Below are positions 8,092-16,745 of a stretch of 34,663 nt of DNA, one piece after another. The stretch comes from Aliarcobacter sp. GTDB lineage: Bacteria > Campylobacterota > Campylobacteria > Campylobacterales > Arcobacteraceae. The notes beneath the pieces are model-generated. The model did no database searches. It had not been told where the DNA came from and was given only the letters and a program-made list of their open reading frames with translations. Location of the stretch: positions 1 through 34,663 of the forward strand of contig JAQTXB010000021.1 in NCBI GenBank assembly GCA_028688995.1, written 5' to 3'. The position numbers were made by a program, and so were the translations under genes. Numbering within the stretch: position 1 is the first letter of the stretch; each line of letters opens with the position of its first letter.

Positions 8092-9519
8092 ATGGGAAAG
8101 TTTGTTAATAATACTGAAGAGTTTTTTGTTTATTGTAAAGAAAATGAAGTAAAATTTGTTGATTTTAGATTTACTGATATGAAAGGTACATGGCACCATG
8201 TAACTTATATGATGAGTGCAGTTAGTGCTTCTCAATTAGATAATGGAATGCCTTTTGATGGTTCATCAATTGATGCATGGCAACCAATTCACAAATCTGA
8301 TATGCTTTTAAAACCAGATGTTGGTACAGCATTTTTAGATCCATTTACAGCTGATTCTACAATTATTGTATTTTGTGATGTTTATGATATCTATAAAGGT
8401 GAAATGTACGAAAAATGTCCAAGATCTATTGCTAAAAAAGCGTTAACTTTCTTAAGTGAATCAGGTGTTGGTGATGTTGCGTATTTTGGTCCAGAAAATG
8501 AATTCTTCGTATTTGAAGATGTAAAAATCATTGATAAAGCAAATGAGTCATACTATAGAGTTGACACTGAAGATGGTGAGTGGAATGATGCTGCTGACAT
8601 GGAAGGTGGAAACATGGGGCACAGAGCTAGAACTAAAGGTGGTTATTTCCCAGTAGCTCCTATTGATACTGGTGTTGATTTAAGAGCTGAAATGATGCAA
8701 GTATTAGAACAAGTTGGTTTACAAGTTGTTCTTGGACACCACGAAGTTGCACAAGGTCAACATGAATTAGGTGTTGTATTTGGTGACTTAATTGAAGCAT
8801 CTGATAATGTTCAAAAATTAAAATATGTAATCAAAATGGTTGCACATTTAAATGGTAAATCTGCAACGTTTATGCCAAAACCACTTTATGGTGATAATGG
8901 AAATGGAATGCACGTACATCAATCAATCTGGAAAGATGGTAAAAACTTATTCTATACTCAAGGTGAATATGGAAATCTTTCAGAAATGGCTAGACATTAT
9001 ATCGGTGGTGTATTTAAACACGCTAGAGCAGTTGCTGCATTTACTAATCCATCAACAAACTCTTACAAAAGATTAATTCCAGGATTTGAAGCTCCTTCAA
9101 TCTTAACTTACTCTTCACAAAATAGATCTGCATCTTGTAGAATTCCTTATGGAGCTGGTGAAAAAGCAGTTCGTGTTGAAATGAGATTCCCAGATTCAAC
9201 TTCATGCCCATATTTAGCATTCGCTGCTATGTTAATGGCTGGATTAGATGGTATTAAAAATAAATATGAGCCAGTTGGTCCAATGGATGATGACTTATTT
9301 GAATTACCATTAGATGAAATTAGAGAAAGAGGAATTCCTCAAATGCCTCACACTTTAAGAGGTGCGTTAGAAGCATTAGTTAGAGATAATGATTTCTTAC
9401 AACCAGTATTTACAAAAGATATGGTTGATACATATCAACATTATAAATTTGAAACTCAAGTTTGGCCTAATGAAGCAAGACCTACTCCATTTGAGTTAAA
9501 AACTACATATTCTTGTTAG
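8092..9519 (+). CDS. glnA: Type I glutamine synthetase
   Basis: A 475-residue enzyme that makes glutamine from glutamate, ammonia and ATP; it is the main entry point of nitrogen. Signatures are [11 protein letters not shown] (53-63), the metal and glutamate site around FGPENEFF (132-139), the ATP region [16 protein letters not shown] (263-278) and NRSASCRIP (344-352). The segment matching the E. coli adenylylation site NLYDLPP reads DLFELPL here, with phenylalanine at 403 replacing the target tyrosine, so GlnE-type adenylylation is not possible. GAAGGAG lies before the ATG. The gene has its own promoter and terminator and forms a monocistronic unit. Confidence 0.97.
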   Translation: MGKFVNNTEEFFVYCKENEVKFVDFRFTDMKGTWHHVTYMMSAVSASQLDNGMPFDGSSIDAWQPIHKSDMLLKPDVGTAFLDPFTADSTIIVFCDVYDIYKGEMYEKCPRSIAKKALTFLSESGVGDVAYFGPENEFFVFEDVKIIDKANESYYRVDTEDGEWNDAADMEGGNMGHRARTKGGYFPVAPIDTGVDLRAEMMQVLEQVGLQVVLGHHEVAQGQHELGVVFGDLIEASDNVQKLKYVIKMVAHLNGKSATFMPKPLYGDNGNGMHVHQSIWKDGKNLFYTQGEYGNLSEMARHYIGGVFKHARAVAAFTNPSTNSYKRLIPGFEAPSILTYSSQNRSASCRIPYGAGEKAVRVEMRFPDSTSCPYLAFAAMLMAGLDGIKNKYEPVGPMDDDLFELPLDEIRERGIPQMPHTLRGALEALVRDNDFLQPVFTKDMVDTYQHYKFETQVWPNEARPTPFELKTTYSC

Positions 9520-9536
9520 TAGTTATTAACTAAAAT

Positions 9537-9571
9537 AAAAAAGGGTGAGTTATTAAACTCACCCTTTTTTT
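9537..9571. terminator. Strong bidirectional intrinsic terminator (glnA / PBP1A gene)
   Basis: GGGTGAGT (9543-9550) pairs with ACTCACCC (9557-9564). The stem is flanked by an A-run on the left and a run of 7 T on the right. It follows the glnA stop and lies beyond the stop of the convergent PBP1A gene, so the A/T symmetry can serve both strands. Confidence 0.9.
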
Positions 9572-9608
9572 ATGCTTATAAATTAATAGAATTTAAATAG
9601 CATAGCTA

Positions 9609-11582
9609 TTAAAATTCCATAACCTCACCATTTTTAGTTTCAGGCTGAACTTGAATTTCTTCATCAGGAATTGGTGATGTATCTGTGTAAAATTCATTTT
9701 TACCATTTACAGTTGTTGTATAAACATTTTGAGGCATAGCGAAAGTTCTAGGAATTTCAGGATGAATTTCTAAATATTTTTTATAAAAATATGAAAAAGC
9801 TGGAGCTGCGATTTTCCCCCCTGTTTCTGTTTTTCTCATTGGAGTATTATTATCTTTACCAAACCAAATAATAGTTTGAATTGATGGTGAATATCCACAA
9901 AACCACGCATCAATATTATCATTAGTTGTTCCTGTTTTACCTGCAAGTTCAATTCCTGGTACTTGAGCTCCTTTACCTGTCCCTTTTGCCACAACATCTG
10001 TTAATATTGATGTCATTAAATAGATTTGCTCAGGTTTTTGTAACTCTTTTGTTTGCGGTTCAAAAGTTAATGATTGGCCACTTTTATTTACAATTTGCTC
10101 AATTATATAAGGTTTAACTTGAGTTCCATTATTTGAAAACATACTATAAGCTTCAGTAAATTCAATTGGTGAAACACTCATTGAACCAAGAGTTATAGAA
10201 AGATTTTCTTCTACATCTTTTAATCCAAAGTTTTTTAATTCTTCTGTTACAGTGTGAATTCCAACATCAGTAACTAAATTTAATGTAGATAAATTTCTAG
10301 ATTCAGTTAATGAATCTCTTAGAGTAACAACTCCCTCAAATTTACCACCATAGTTTTTAGGTTGCCATTTTTTTTCAACACCACCTACTGTATAATTATA
10401 AGTTCTAGAAATATCTATTAACTGCGATGCTGGATTGTATCCATTATTTAGTGCAACTTGATATAAGAAAGGTTTTATTGAACTTCCTGGTTGTCTTCTT
10501 GATTGAAATGCTCTATTAAATACAGACTGGTTATAATCAATTCCACCTGAAAAGGCTAAAATTTTCCCAGTACTACTTTCCATTGAAATGATGGCTCCAT
10601 TTAACTCTTTTACATAAGTATCATCATCAGGTTTTCTTTCACTTTTTCTAAAATCTAAATCTCTTTTTAATGCATCATCATAAGCTTTCTTAATTGCATC
10701 TTGCGCTATTTCTTGTGCATCTAAATCTATAGTTAAATATACTTTATATCCACCATATAAAATATCTGGAATATCATTACTTAATAAACTTATTGCATAA
10801 TCAACTGCATATGGTGCTTTATTCTTTGTTAATGTTTGATTGAATATCTCTGGAATCTCTTTCATTGAATTTTCAAATTGTTCATTATTAATCCAACCTA
10901 ATGTATTAAGTCTTGTAATAACTTGATTTGCCCGTGCTAATGAAATTTTTAGATTTTTTGTTGGGTCATAAAAACTTGGAGCTCTTGGAAGTCCAACTAA
11001 TATTGCCATCTCTTTTAGGGATAATTCATATAAGTCTTTGTTGAAATATCCTTTTGCAGCTGTTTTAATACCATAATAACCATGTCCAAAATATACATGA
11101 TTTAAATATCTCTCTAAAATCTCTTCTTTAGTTAAAACAGTTTCAAGTCTAATTGCAAGTAGGGCTTCTTTTACTTTTCTTAACAATTTCTTTTCTCTTG
11201 TTAAAATTAACATTTTAATTAACTGTTGAGTTAATGTACTTGCTCCTTCTACAAATCCACCAGCTTTAATATCTTTTATTATTGCACGACTTATTGCATC
11301 TGGATTGATTCCATGGTGTTCAAAAAATTGAGTATCTTCAATCGCAACTAATCCTTCAATAATTCTTGCAGGAATGTCATCATATTTTACATACTCTCTA
11401 TTCTCTTCTTTAAAAGTATTTGCAATTAATTTTCCATTTTTATCAAAAAACTGAGTACTTTGTTTTGGTGAATAATTTACTACAATATCCACATCATGTT
11501 TAATTTCATCATATAAATTGTATAGCCATCCAGCAAGTGCCAATCCTAAAATAATAAATAAACCGAAAATATATTTAATCAT
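9609..11582 (-). CDS. mrcA: Class A penicillin-binding protein 1A (transglycosylase/transpeptidase)
   Basis: A 657-residue bifunctional peptidoglycan synthase. An N-terminal membrane anchor (about 4-22) is followed by a GT51 glycosyltransferase domain: EDTQFFEHHG with catalytic glutamate 82, EGASTLTQQL (112-121), and RYLNHVYFGHGYYGI (158-172). The transpeptidase domain has SSIK (367-370), SRN (428-430) and KTGT (549-552). All motifs are intact. The C-terminal tail is acidic and proline-rich. The ribosome site AGGA overlaps the end of the upstream ABC ATPase gene, which stops 2 bp before the ATG, so translation is probably coupled. Confidence 0.94.
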   Translation of the reverse strand: MIKYIFGLFIILGLALAGWLYNLYDEIKHDVDIVVNYSPKQSTQFFDKNGKLIANTFKEENREYVKYDDIPARIIEGLVAIEDTQFFEHHGINPDAISRAIIKDIKAGGFVEGASTLTQQLIKMLILTREKKLLRKVKEALLAIRLETVLTKEEILERYLNHVYFGHGYYGIKTAAKGYFNKDLYELSLKEMAILVGLPRAPSFYDPTKNLKISLARANQVITRLNTLGWINNEQFENSMKEIPEIFNQTLTKNKAPYAVDYAISLLSNDIPDILYGGYKVYLTIDLDAQEIAQDAIKKAYDDALKRDLDFRKSERKPDDDTYVKELNGAIISMESSTGKILAFSGGIDYNQSVFNRAFQSRRQPGSSIKPFLYQVALNNGYNPASQLIDISRTYNYTVGGVEKKWQPKNYGGKFEGVVTLRDSLTESRNLSTLNLVTDVGIHTVTEELKNFGLKDVEENLSITLGSMSVSPIEFTEAYSMFSNNGTQVKPYIIEQIVNKSGQSLTFEPQTKELQKPEQIYLMTSILTDVVAKGTGKGAQVPGIELAGKTGTTNDNIDAWFCGYSPSIQTIIWFGKDNNTPMRKTETGGKIAAPAFSYFYKKYLEIHPEIPRTFAMPQNVYTTTVNGKNEFYTDTSPIPDEEIQVQPETKNGEVMEF

Positions 11583-11584
11583 AT

Positions 11585-12280
11585 TTATGTCCTAAAAATT
11601 TTATTTTTAAATGTAGAGTTAATTAATCTCTTTGTGTAATCTTCATTTGGTGTTGATAATATATCATTAGTTAAACCTTTTTCAATAATCTCTCCATTTT
11701 TCAGGATTATAATATTTTTACAAATATCTTTTATTGAATTAATATCGTGAGTTACAAAAAGAATTAATATATTCAAACGTTTTTTTATCTCATTTAATAA
11801 ATCTATAATATTGTTTTTATTTTCTTCATCTAAAGCTGTTGTTGGTTCATCAAGTAAAAGTAGTTTGATATCTCGACTTAAAGCAATTGCAATTACAACT
11901 CTTTGAATTTGTCCTCCACTTAATTGTGAAGGAAATTTTTTTAATACACTTTTATCTAAATCAACTAAATTTAAAACTTCCTCTTTTTTTTCTTCACTAC
12001 AAAAAAATTGATTAGTAATTTTTGTCATAGTTGAAAGTGAAGTAAAAGGATTTTGAGGAATAAATCCAATTGAATTATAGTTTAGTTCAAAATTAGAATC
12101 TATATCTTTTTTTACTTCAAGTGAATTTGGAAGAAGATTCAATAAAGCTTTTAGTGTTAATGATTTTCCACTTCCACTCTCTCCAATTAAAGCAGTTGAG
12201 TCTGTAATATTAAAAGATATATTAACTAACTTTTTATCTTTACTTTTTATTTCTAATTTATTTATATTAATATGTAACAA
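11585..12280 (-). CDS. Orphan ABC transporter ATP-binding protein (oligopeptide/nickel-like)
   Basis: A 231-residue ABC ATPase resembling the peptide/nickel (Opp/Dpp) subfamily. It has Walker A GESGSGKS (33-40), a Q-loop glutamine (76), signature LSGGQ (120-124), Walker B LLLLDEP (140-146) and the H-loop histidine (178). All ATPase motifs are intact. No permease or binding protein is encoded beside it; it sits between gpmI and the PBP1A gene. The start is TTG at 12280 with a poor ribosome site and no in-frame ATG nearby, so translation may depend on coupling to gpmI, which ends 9 bp upstream. The transported substrate cannot be deduced. Confidence 0.85.
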   Translation of the reverse strand: MLHININKLEIKSKDKKLVNISFNITDSTALIGESGSGKSLTLKALLNLLPNSLEVKKDIDSNFELNYNSIGFIPQNPFTSLSTMTKITNQFFCSEEKKEEVLNLVDLDKSVLKKFPSQLSGGQIQRVVIAIALSRDIKLLLLDEPTTALDEENKNNIIDLLNEIKKRLNILILFVTHDINSIKDICKNIIILKNGEIIEKGLTNDILSTPNEDYTKRLINSTFKNKIFRT

Positions 12281-12289
12281 AATTTATCT

Positions 12290-13765
12290 TTATATTAATG
12301 GTTCATCCATCTCTTTTGGAATTTCTAAATTCATTAGTTTTAAAACAGTTGGTGCAATATTATTTAAACTTCCTGTTTTAACACTTTTAACATTATCTGA
12401 AATTACAAAACAATAAACGTCACCCACTGTGTGATTTGTTAATGTATTACCATTTTCATCTTTCATCATTTCACAATTTCCATGATCTGATGTTAAAACA
12501 ATGTTGTAATTTAACTCTTTCGCTTTTTGTAAAATAAGTCCAAGTTCATAATCTACAGCTTCAACAGCTTTAACAGCTGCTTCAAAAACACCTGTATGTC
12601 CAACCATATCGCCATTTGCAAAATTTACAACAATAAAATCAGTTTGATTTTCCATTGCAGTTTGAACAGCTAATCCTACAGCAGGTGCTGACATTTCAGG
12701 TTGTAAATCATAAGTAGCAACTGCTGGTGAAGGAATTAATACTCTTGTTTCATTTAATAATGGCTCTTCCACTCCACCGTTAAAAAAGAAAGTTACATGG
12801 GCATATTTTTCTGTTTCAGCAGTATGTAGTTGAGATAATCCAGCATTTGAAATTACTTCAGCTAAAGTATTTATTGGAGAATCTTTTGGGAATAGTACTG
12901 GTATTGGAGTGTTTTTATCATATTGAGTCATAGTTGCTAAATTTAATTTTTTTGTAAAAATAGGAAATTCGCTAAAGTTTTTATTTGCAAATACTGATGA
13001 AATTTCTCTCATTCTATCACTTCTAAAATTGCAAAAAATTATCCCATCATTCTCTTTTATTCCATCATATCCATTAAAAGCAGTTGGTACTATAAATTCA
13101 TCTAGAATATCATTTTTATATGAGTCATTAATATATGTTAATATATCTAATGAAGTTGTAGGTTGTGCAAATGTCATAGCATCGTAACCTTTTTTAACTC
13201 TATCCCATCTATTATCTCTATCCATTGAATAGTATCTTCCAGCAATTGTAGCAATTTTAATATCTTCATCACAAATTGCAAGAGCTTGTTCAACATAAGT
13301 TTTTGCACAATCAGGAGCAACATCTCTTCCATCTGTTATTATATGAATAAAAACTTTTTTATTAGATTTTTTTGCAATTTTTGCCATTGCAATTATATGT
13401 TCAATATGTGAATGAACTCCTCCATCACTTAAAAGACCAATTAAATGAATATTATGAGATTCATTTAAAATATTTTTAAAAATTTGATTATCTTTTAATG
13501 TATCATTTTCAATTGCAATATTAACTTTTACTAAATCTTGATATAAAATTCTTCCACTCCCAATTGTCATATGTCCAACTTCACTATTTCCCATTTGTCC
13601 ATCTGGAAGACCAACAAATTTTCCATAAGTATGAATCAATGAATAAGGAGAATTTTTAAATAAATTATCGTAAGTTGGAGTATTAGCTGAGGCAAAAGCA
13701 TTATCTTCTTTTGAAGAGTTATGTCCAATTCCATCAGTTATTATAAGTAGCGTTTTATTTGTCAT
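12290..13765 (-). CDS. gpmI: 2,3-bisphosphoglycerate-independent phosphoglycerate mutase
   Basis: A 491-residue cofactor-independent mutase that interconverts 3- and 2-phosphoglycerate in glycolysis and gluconeogenesis. The alkaline-phosphatase-fold metal site starts with ITDGIG (aspartate 11). The phosphoserine loop [12 protein letters not shown] gives nucleophile Ser61. GRDVAP and TSDHGNCE provide further metal ligands and substrate contacts. The ATG is preceded by AAAAGG. It is the first gene of a minus-strand unit with the ABC ATPase and PBP1A genes and is divergent from mraY. Confidence 0.96.
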   Translation of the reverse strand: MTNKTLLIITDGIGHNSSKEDNAFASANTPTYDNLFKNSPYSLIHTYGKFVGLPDGQMGNSEVGHMTIGSGRILYQDLVKVNIAIENDTLKDNQIFKNILNESHNIHLIGLLSDGGVHSHIEHIIAMAKIAKKSNKKVFIHIITDGRDVAPDCAKTYVEQALAICDEDIKIATIAGRYYSMDRDNRWDRVKKGYDAMTFAQPTTSLDILTYINDSYKNDILDEFIVPTAFNGYDGIKENDGIIFCNFRSDRMREISSVFANKNFSEFPIFTKKLNLATMTQYDKNTPIPVLFPKDSPINTLAEVISNAGLSQLHTAETEKYAHVTFFFNGGVEEPLLNETRVLIPSPAVATYDLQPEMSAPAVGLAVQTAMENQTDFIVVNFANGDMVGHTGVFEAAVKAVEAVDYELGLILQKAKELNYNIVLTSDHGNCEMMKDENGNTLTNHTVGDVYCFVISDNVKSVKTGSLNNIAPTVLKLMNLEIPKEMDEPLI

Positions 13766-13783
13766 GATTTAAACCTTTTAAAA

Positions 13784-13801
13784 AGTATAATATATTATAA
13801 T
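13784..13801. promoter_or_regulatory. Palindromic, bidirectional -10 region between gpmI and mraY
   Basis: TATAATATATTATA (13786-13799) is a perfect 14-bp palindrome. Its right edge gives a plus-strand TATAAT (13796-13801), about 31 bp before the mraY start. Its left edge gives a minus-strand TATACT (13789-13784), about 18 bp before the gpmI start. Further TATAAT registers lie inside. Confidence 0.5.
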
Positions 13802-13832
13802 CGCGCAATTATATCAAAATCAAGGTTCAAGT

Positions 13833-14894
13833 TTGTTTTATTGGCTATATAGACATTTAGAGATTAACATCTTTCAATATATTTCAGTTCGTGCTGGAAT
13901 GAGTTTTTTTATTGCTTTCGTTTTAACTATGTATTTAATGCCAAAATTTATAAAGTGGGCAAGAACTAAAAAAGCTTCTCAACCAATTTATGAACATGCA
14001 CCTCAAGCACATCAAGCAAAAGCTGGTACTCCAACAATGGGTGGAGTAGTTTTTATTTTTTCAACTATTATTGCTACACTTTTAACTGCAAAACTTAATA
14101 ACTTTTATATTGTTGGTGGATTATTAACATTGGCATTATATTCGTTTATTGGTATGCAAGATGATTATTCAAAAATATCAAAAGATAAGAATTCAGCAGG
14201 ATTAAGTGCAAGAGCTAAACTTATATTACAGTTTATTTGTGCATTTGTAATAGGTTATATACTTTACCATTATGCACACACAACGGAGTTATATACTCCT
14301 TTTTACAAATTACCACTGTTTGATATGGGAATTCTTGCAATTGTATTATGGATTTTAGTTATTGTTGCTTCATCAAATGCAGTTAATTTAACTGATGGTT
14401 TAGATGGATTAGCAACAGTACCTTCTATTATGGCATTTGTTTCACTTTCTGTGTTAGTTTATGTTACAGGACATGCAATATTTTCGTCATATTTATTATT
14501 ACCAAGTATTCAAATGGCAGGTGAATTGGCAGTAATGGGAAGTGCAATTTGTGGAGCACTAATAGCATTTTTATGGTTTAACTCTCATCCTGCAGAGATA
14601 TTCATGGGAGATTCTGGTTCATTACCTCTTGGAGCATTTATGGGATATATGGCAATAGTTGCAAAATCAGAGTTATTGTTGTTAGCTATAGGATTTATTT
14701 TTGTTCTAGAAACTGTATCTGTAATTCTACAAGTTGGTTCTTATAAGCTAAGACAAAAAAGAGTATTTTTAATGGCACCAATTCACCACCACTTTGAGCA
14801 AAAAGGTTGGAAAGAAAATAAGATTATAGTTAGGTTTTGGATTATTTCATTTATGACAAATTTAATTGCCTTACTAAGTTTAAAAATCAGATAA
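13833..14894 (+). CDS. mraY: Phospho-N-acetylmuramoyl-pentapeptide transferase
   Basis: A 353-residue polytopic membrane enzyme that transfers phospho-MurNAc-pentapeptide to undecaprenyl phosphate, giving lipid I. The catalytic motifs are the Asp pair at 110-111 (MQDDYSK), [13 protein letters not shown] (182-194), [12 protein letters not shown] (257-268) and the histidine triad PIHHHFE (316-322). The start is TTG at 13833 with AAGG 7 bases upstream. The resulting N terminus MFYWLYRHL aligns with the usual MraY start, so TTG is preferred. murD follows after 10 bp and makes its UDP-linked precursor. Confidence 0.96.
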   Translation: MFYWLYRHLEINIFQYISVRAGMSFFIAFVLTMYLMPKFIKWARTKKASQPIYEHAPQAHQAKAGTPTMGGVVFIFSTIIATLLTAKLNNFYIVGGLLTLALYSFIGMQDDYSKISKDKNSAGLSARAKLILQFICAFVIGYILYHYAHTTELYTPFYKLPLFDMGILAIVLWILVIVASSNAVNLTDGLDGLATVPSIMAFVSLSVLVYVTGHAIFSSYLLLPSIQMAGELAVMGSAICGALIAFLWFNSHPAEIFMGDSGSLPLGAFMGYMAIVAKSELLLLAIGFIFVLETVSVILQVGSYKLRQKRVFLMAPIHHHFEQKGWKENKIIVRFWIISFMTNLIALLSLKIR

Positions 14895-14904
14895 AGAAAA
14901 AACA

Positions 14905-16077
14905 ATGATTACAAATAAAGAAAAGATTAGAATTTTAGGAAAAGGTCTTACGGCTCTTGCATTAAAAGACAAATTTCCTAATGCAACACTATATGATGAT
15001 AATGATTTTAGTGAATATGATTTAAGTTCAAATGAATATACAGTAGTAAGTCCTGGAATTCCTCCATATAATAATATGATATTAAATTCAAAAAATTTAA
15101 TTAGTGATTATGATTTATTTGCATCAATAATGCCATTTTCTATTTGGATTTCTGGTACAAATGGGAAAACTACAACAACACAAATGTGCCAACATTTATT
15201 AAAAGAGTATGGTTCAATTTATGGTGGAAATATTGGTGTTCCACTTAGTCATTTAGATGAAAAAGCACCAATATGGATTTTGGAAACTTCTTCTTTTACT
15301 TTACATTATACAAATAAATCTAAACCGAATATTTATATTTTACTACCAATAACTGAGGATCATATAACTTGGCATGGTTCTTTTGAAGAGTATAAGATTG
15401 CAAAATTAAAACCTTTATCATTAATGAATGAAAATGATATAGCAATAATTCCAGAGGAATTTAAAAATTTTAAAACAAATGCACATGTTATAACATATAG
15501 TAATAGTGATGATTTATGCAATCATTTTAAAATAGAAAAATCAAAAATCAAATTTAAAGAGCCATTTTTATTAGATTCAATTTTAGCTATGAGTGTAAGA
15601 AAAATTATATTTGATGAAATTGATTATGAATTAATCAATCAATTTATAATTGATAAACATAAGGTTGAAGAGTTTAAAGATAATAAAAATAGATTGTGGA
15701 TAGATGATAGTAAAGCAACAAATGTAGATGCTACAATTAATGCAATTGTTCCATATAATGATAAAGAGATACATATTATATTAGGTGGTGATGATAAGGG
15801 TGCAAATTTAGTTCCACTTTTTGAGAACATAAAAGGCTTAAATATCCATGTATATTCAATTGGAAGTAATACAGAAAAGATTGTAGATTATTGTAAAAAA
15901 TATAATATTAAAGTAGAAAGTTGTACTTATCTTACTATTGCAGTTGAAAAAATTGATTTAGTTTTAAAAGAAAATTCAGTTGCAATGTTGTCTCCAGCCG
16001 CAGCTTCATTAGATCAATTTAAATCTTATGCACATAGAGGTGATGAATTTAAAAGATTAGTATATTCTTTAAGTTAA
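14905..16077 (+). CDS. murD: UDP-N-acetylmuramoylalanine-D-glutamate ligase
   Basis: A 390-residue Mur ligase that adds D-glutamate to UDP-MurNAc-L-Ala. It is shorter than E. coli MurD (about 438), mostly through a compact N-terminal domain, as expected in Campylobacterota. Motifs are the ATP loop SGTNGKTTTT (83-92), ETSSFTL, the conserved WIDDSKATN segment of the central/C-terminal junction, LGGDDKG, and LSPAAASLDQF near the C terminus. It follows mraY by 10 bp in one operon. The start ATG is preceded by AAAGAAAAAAC, a weak ribosome site. Confidence 0.95.
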   Translation: MITNKEKIRILGKGLTALALKDKFPNATLYDDNDFSEYDLSSNEYTVVSPGIPPYNNMILNSKNLISDYDLFASIMPFSIWISGTNGKTTTTQMCQHLLKEYGSIYGGNIGVPLSHLDEKAPIWILETSSFTLHYTNKSKPNIYILLPITEDHITWHGSFEEYKIAKLKPLSLMNENDIAIIPEEFKNFKTNAHVITYSNSDDLCNHFKIEKSKIKFKEPFLLDSILAMSVRKIIFDEIDYELINQFIIDKHKVEEFKDNKNRLWIDDSKATNVDATINAIVPYNDKEIHIILGGDDKGANLVPLFENIKGLNIHVYSIGSNTEKIVDYCKKYNIKVESCTYLTIAVEKIDLVLKENSVAMLSPAAASLDQFKSYAHRGDEFKRLVYSLS

Positions 16078-16095
16078 AATTAATAAATTTACTTG

Positions 16096-16101
16096 TATAA
16101 T
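16096..16101 (+). promoter_or_regulatory. -10 box of the tRNA cluster promoter
   Basis: A perfect TATAAT in the 42-bp gap between murD and tRNA-Phe. It predicts a start about 12 bases before the mature tRNA-Phe 5' end, leaving a short leader for RNase P. Confidence 0.6.
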
Positions 16102-16119
16102 CTCACTCCAATTTGCTTG

Positions 16120-16195
16120 GGTTCGATAGCTCAGTCGGTAGAGCAAAGGATTGAAAATCCTTGTGTCGACAGTTCGATTCTGTCTCGAACCACCA
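16120..16195 (+). tRNA. tRNA-Phe(GAA)
   Basis: A 76-nt cloverleaf. The acceptor GGTTCGA pairs with TCGAACC, the anticodon loop TTGAAAA carries GAA at 16153-16155, and CCA is encoded. First gene of a four-tRNA cluster. Confidence 0.97.
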
Positions 16196-16205
16196 TTTTG
16201 TGGAT

Positions 16206-16282
16206 GCTGGTGTAGCTCAGTTGGCTAGAGCAGCTGATTTGTAATCAGCAGGTCGGGGGTTCGACTCCCTTCACCAGCTCCA
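16206..16282 (+). tRNA. tRNA-Thr(TGT)
   Basis: A 77-nt cloverleaf. The acceptor GCTGGTG pairs with CACCAGC, the anticodon loop TTTGTAA carries TGT, and CCA is encoded. It corresponds to thrU of the thrU-tyrU-glyT-thrT-tufB arrangement known from E. coli. Confidence 0.97.
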
Positions 16283-16346
16283 TTTTTTTTGTCGTGCGTC
16301 TTCTTTTAAAGAACAGCGCTTGACCAGAACAATAATATTTTTCAAC

Positions 16347-16431
16347 GGTGAGGTTGGAGAGTGGTCAAATCCTGCGGACTGTAAATCCGCCGCCTACGGC
16401 TTCGAAGGTTCAAATCCTTCTCTCACCACCA
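16347..16431 (+). tRNA. tRNA-Tyr(GTA)
   Basis: An 85-nt class II tRNA with a long variable arm (CGCC-TACGGC-type). The anticodon loop CTGTAAA carries GTA at 16381-16383. CCA is encoded. Confidence 0.97.
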
Positions 16432-16441
16432 CGCAAATGTT

Positions 16442-16518
16442 GCGGGAGTAGCTCAGTTGGCTAGAGCTTCTGCCTTCCAAGCAGACTGTCGCGAGTTCGA
16501 GTCTCGTCTCCCGCTCCA
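16442..16518 (+). tRNA. tRNA-Gly(TCC)
   Basis: A 77-nt cloverleaf. The acceptor GCGGGAG pairs with CTCCCGC, the anticodon loop CTTCCAA carries TCC, and CCA is encoded. In the E. coli-type cluster tRNA-Thr(GGT) follows next; here it is absent. Confidence 0.97.
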
Positions 16519-16627
16519 TTTATTTTATTGATTACTGGGAGCTGAGTTATAAGCACAAATATTTTTTTATAACTCTTAAATATATACAATATATCTTCCA
16601 TTAAAGTTTTTTTCAGTATTTTTTAAA

Positions 16628-16633
16628 TATAAT
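16628..16633 (+). promoter_or_regulatory. -10 box of the tuf promoter
   Basis: A perfect TATAAT preceded by T-rich tracts. It implies a start near 16640 and a leader of about 106 nt before tuf. Confidence 0.6.
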
Positions 16634-16637
16634 ACGC

Positions 16638-16716
16638 ACACAATTTTTATTGTGTAATTTAAATAATTAAATCCCCTCTGAATAGAGAAGCCAAATGGGC
16701 TTATCTACTCAGAGGG
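16638..16716 (+). promoter_or_regulatory. Structured 5' leader of tuf (two hairpins)
   Basis: Hairpin 1: ACACAAT (16638-16644) pairs with ATTGTGT (16649-16655) around a TTTT loop, at or next to the predicted mRNA 5' end. Hairpin 2 spans 16674-16716: 8 bp, a 1x1 mismatch, 4 bp, a 1x1 mismatch, 5 bp and a 5-nt loop (AAATG). No T-run follows, so it is not an intrinsic terminator. The left arm with two flanking bases (16672-16677, TCCCCT) is also complementary to the tuf ribosome site AGGGGA (16735-16740), allowing an alternative pairing that would hide it. The pairings are direct observations; regulation is inference. Confidence 0.55.
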
Positions 16717-16745
16717 CAATAACCAAAATTTAGAAGGGGAATTCT

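Noticed and set aside
16674..16716. tuf leader hairpin as an intrinsic terminator
   Set aside because: No T-run follows the stem; the next bases are CAATAACC.
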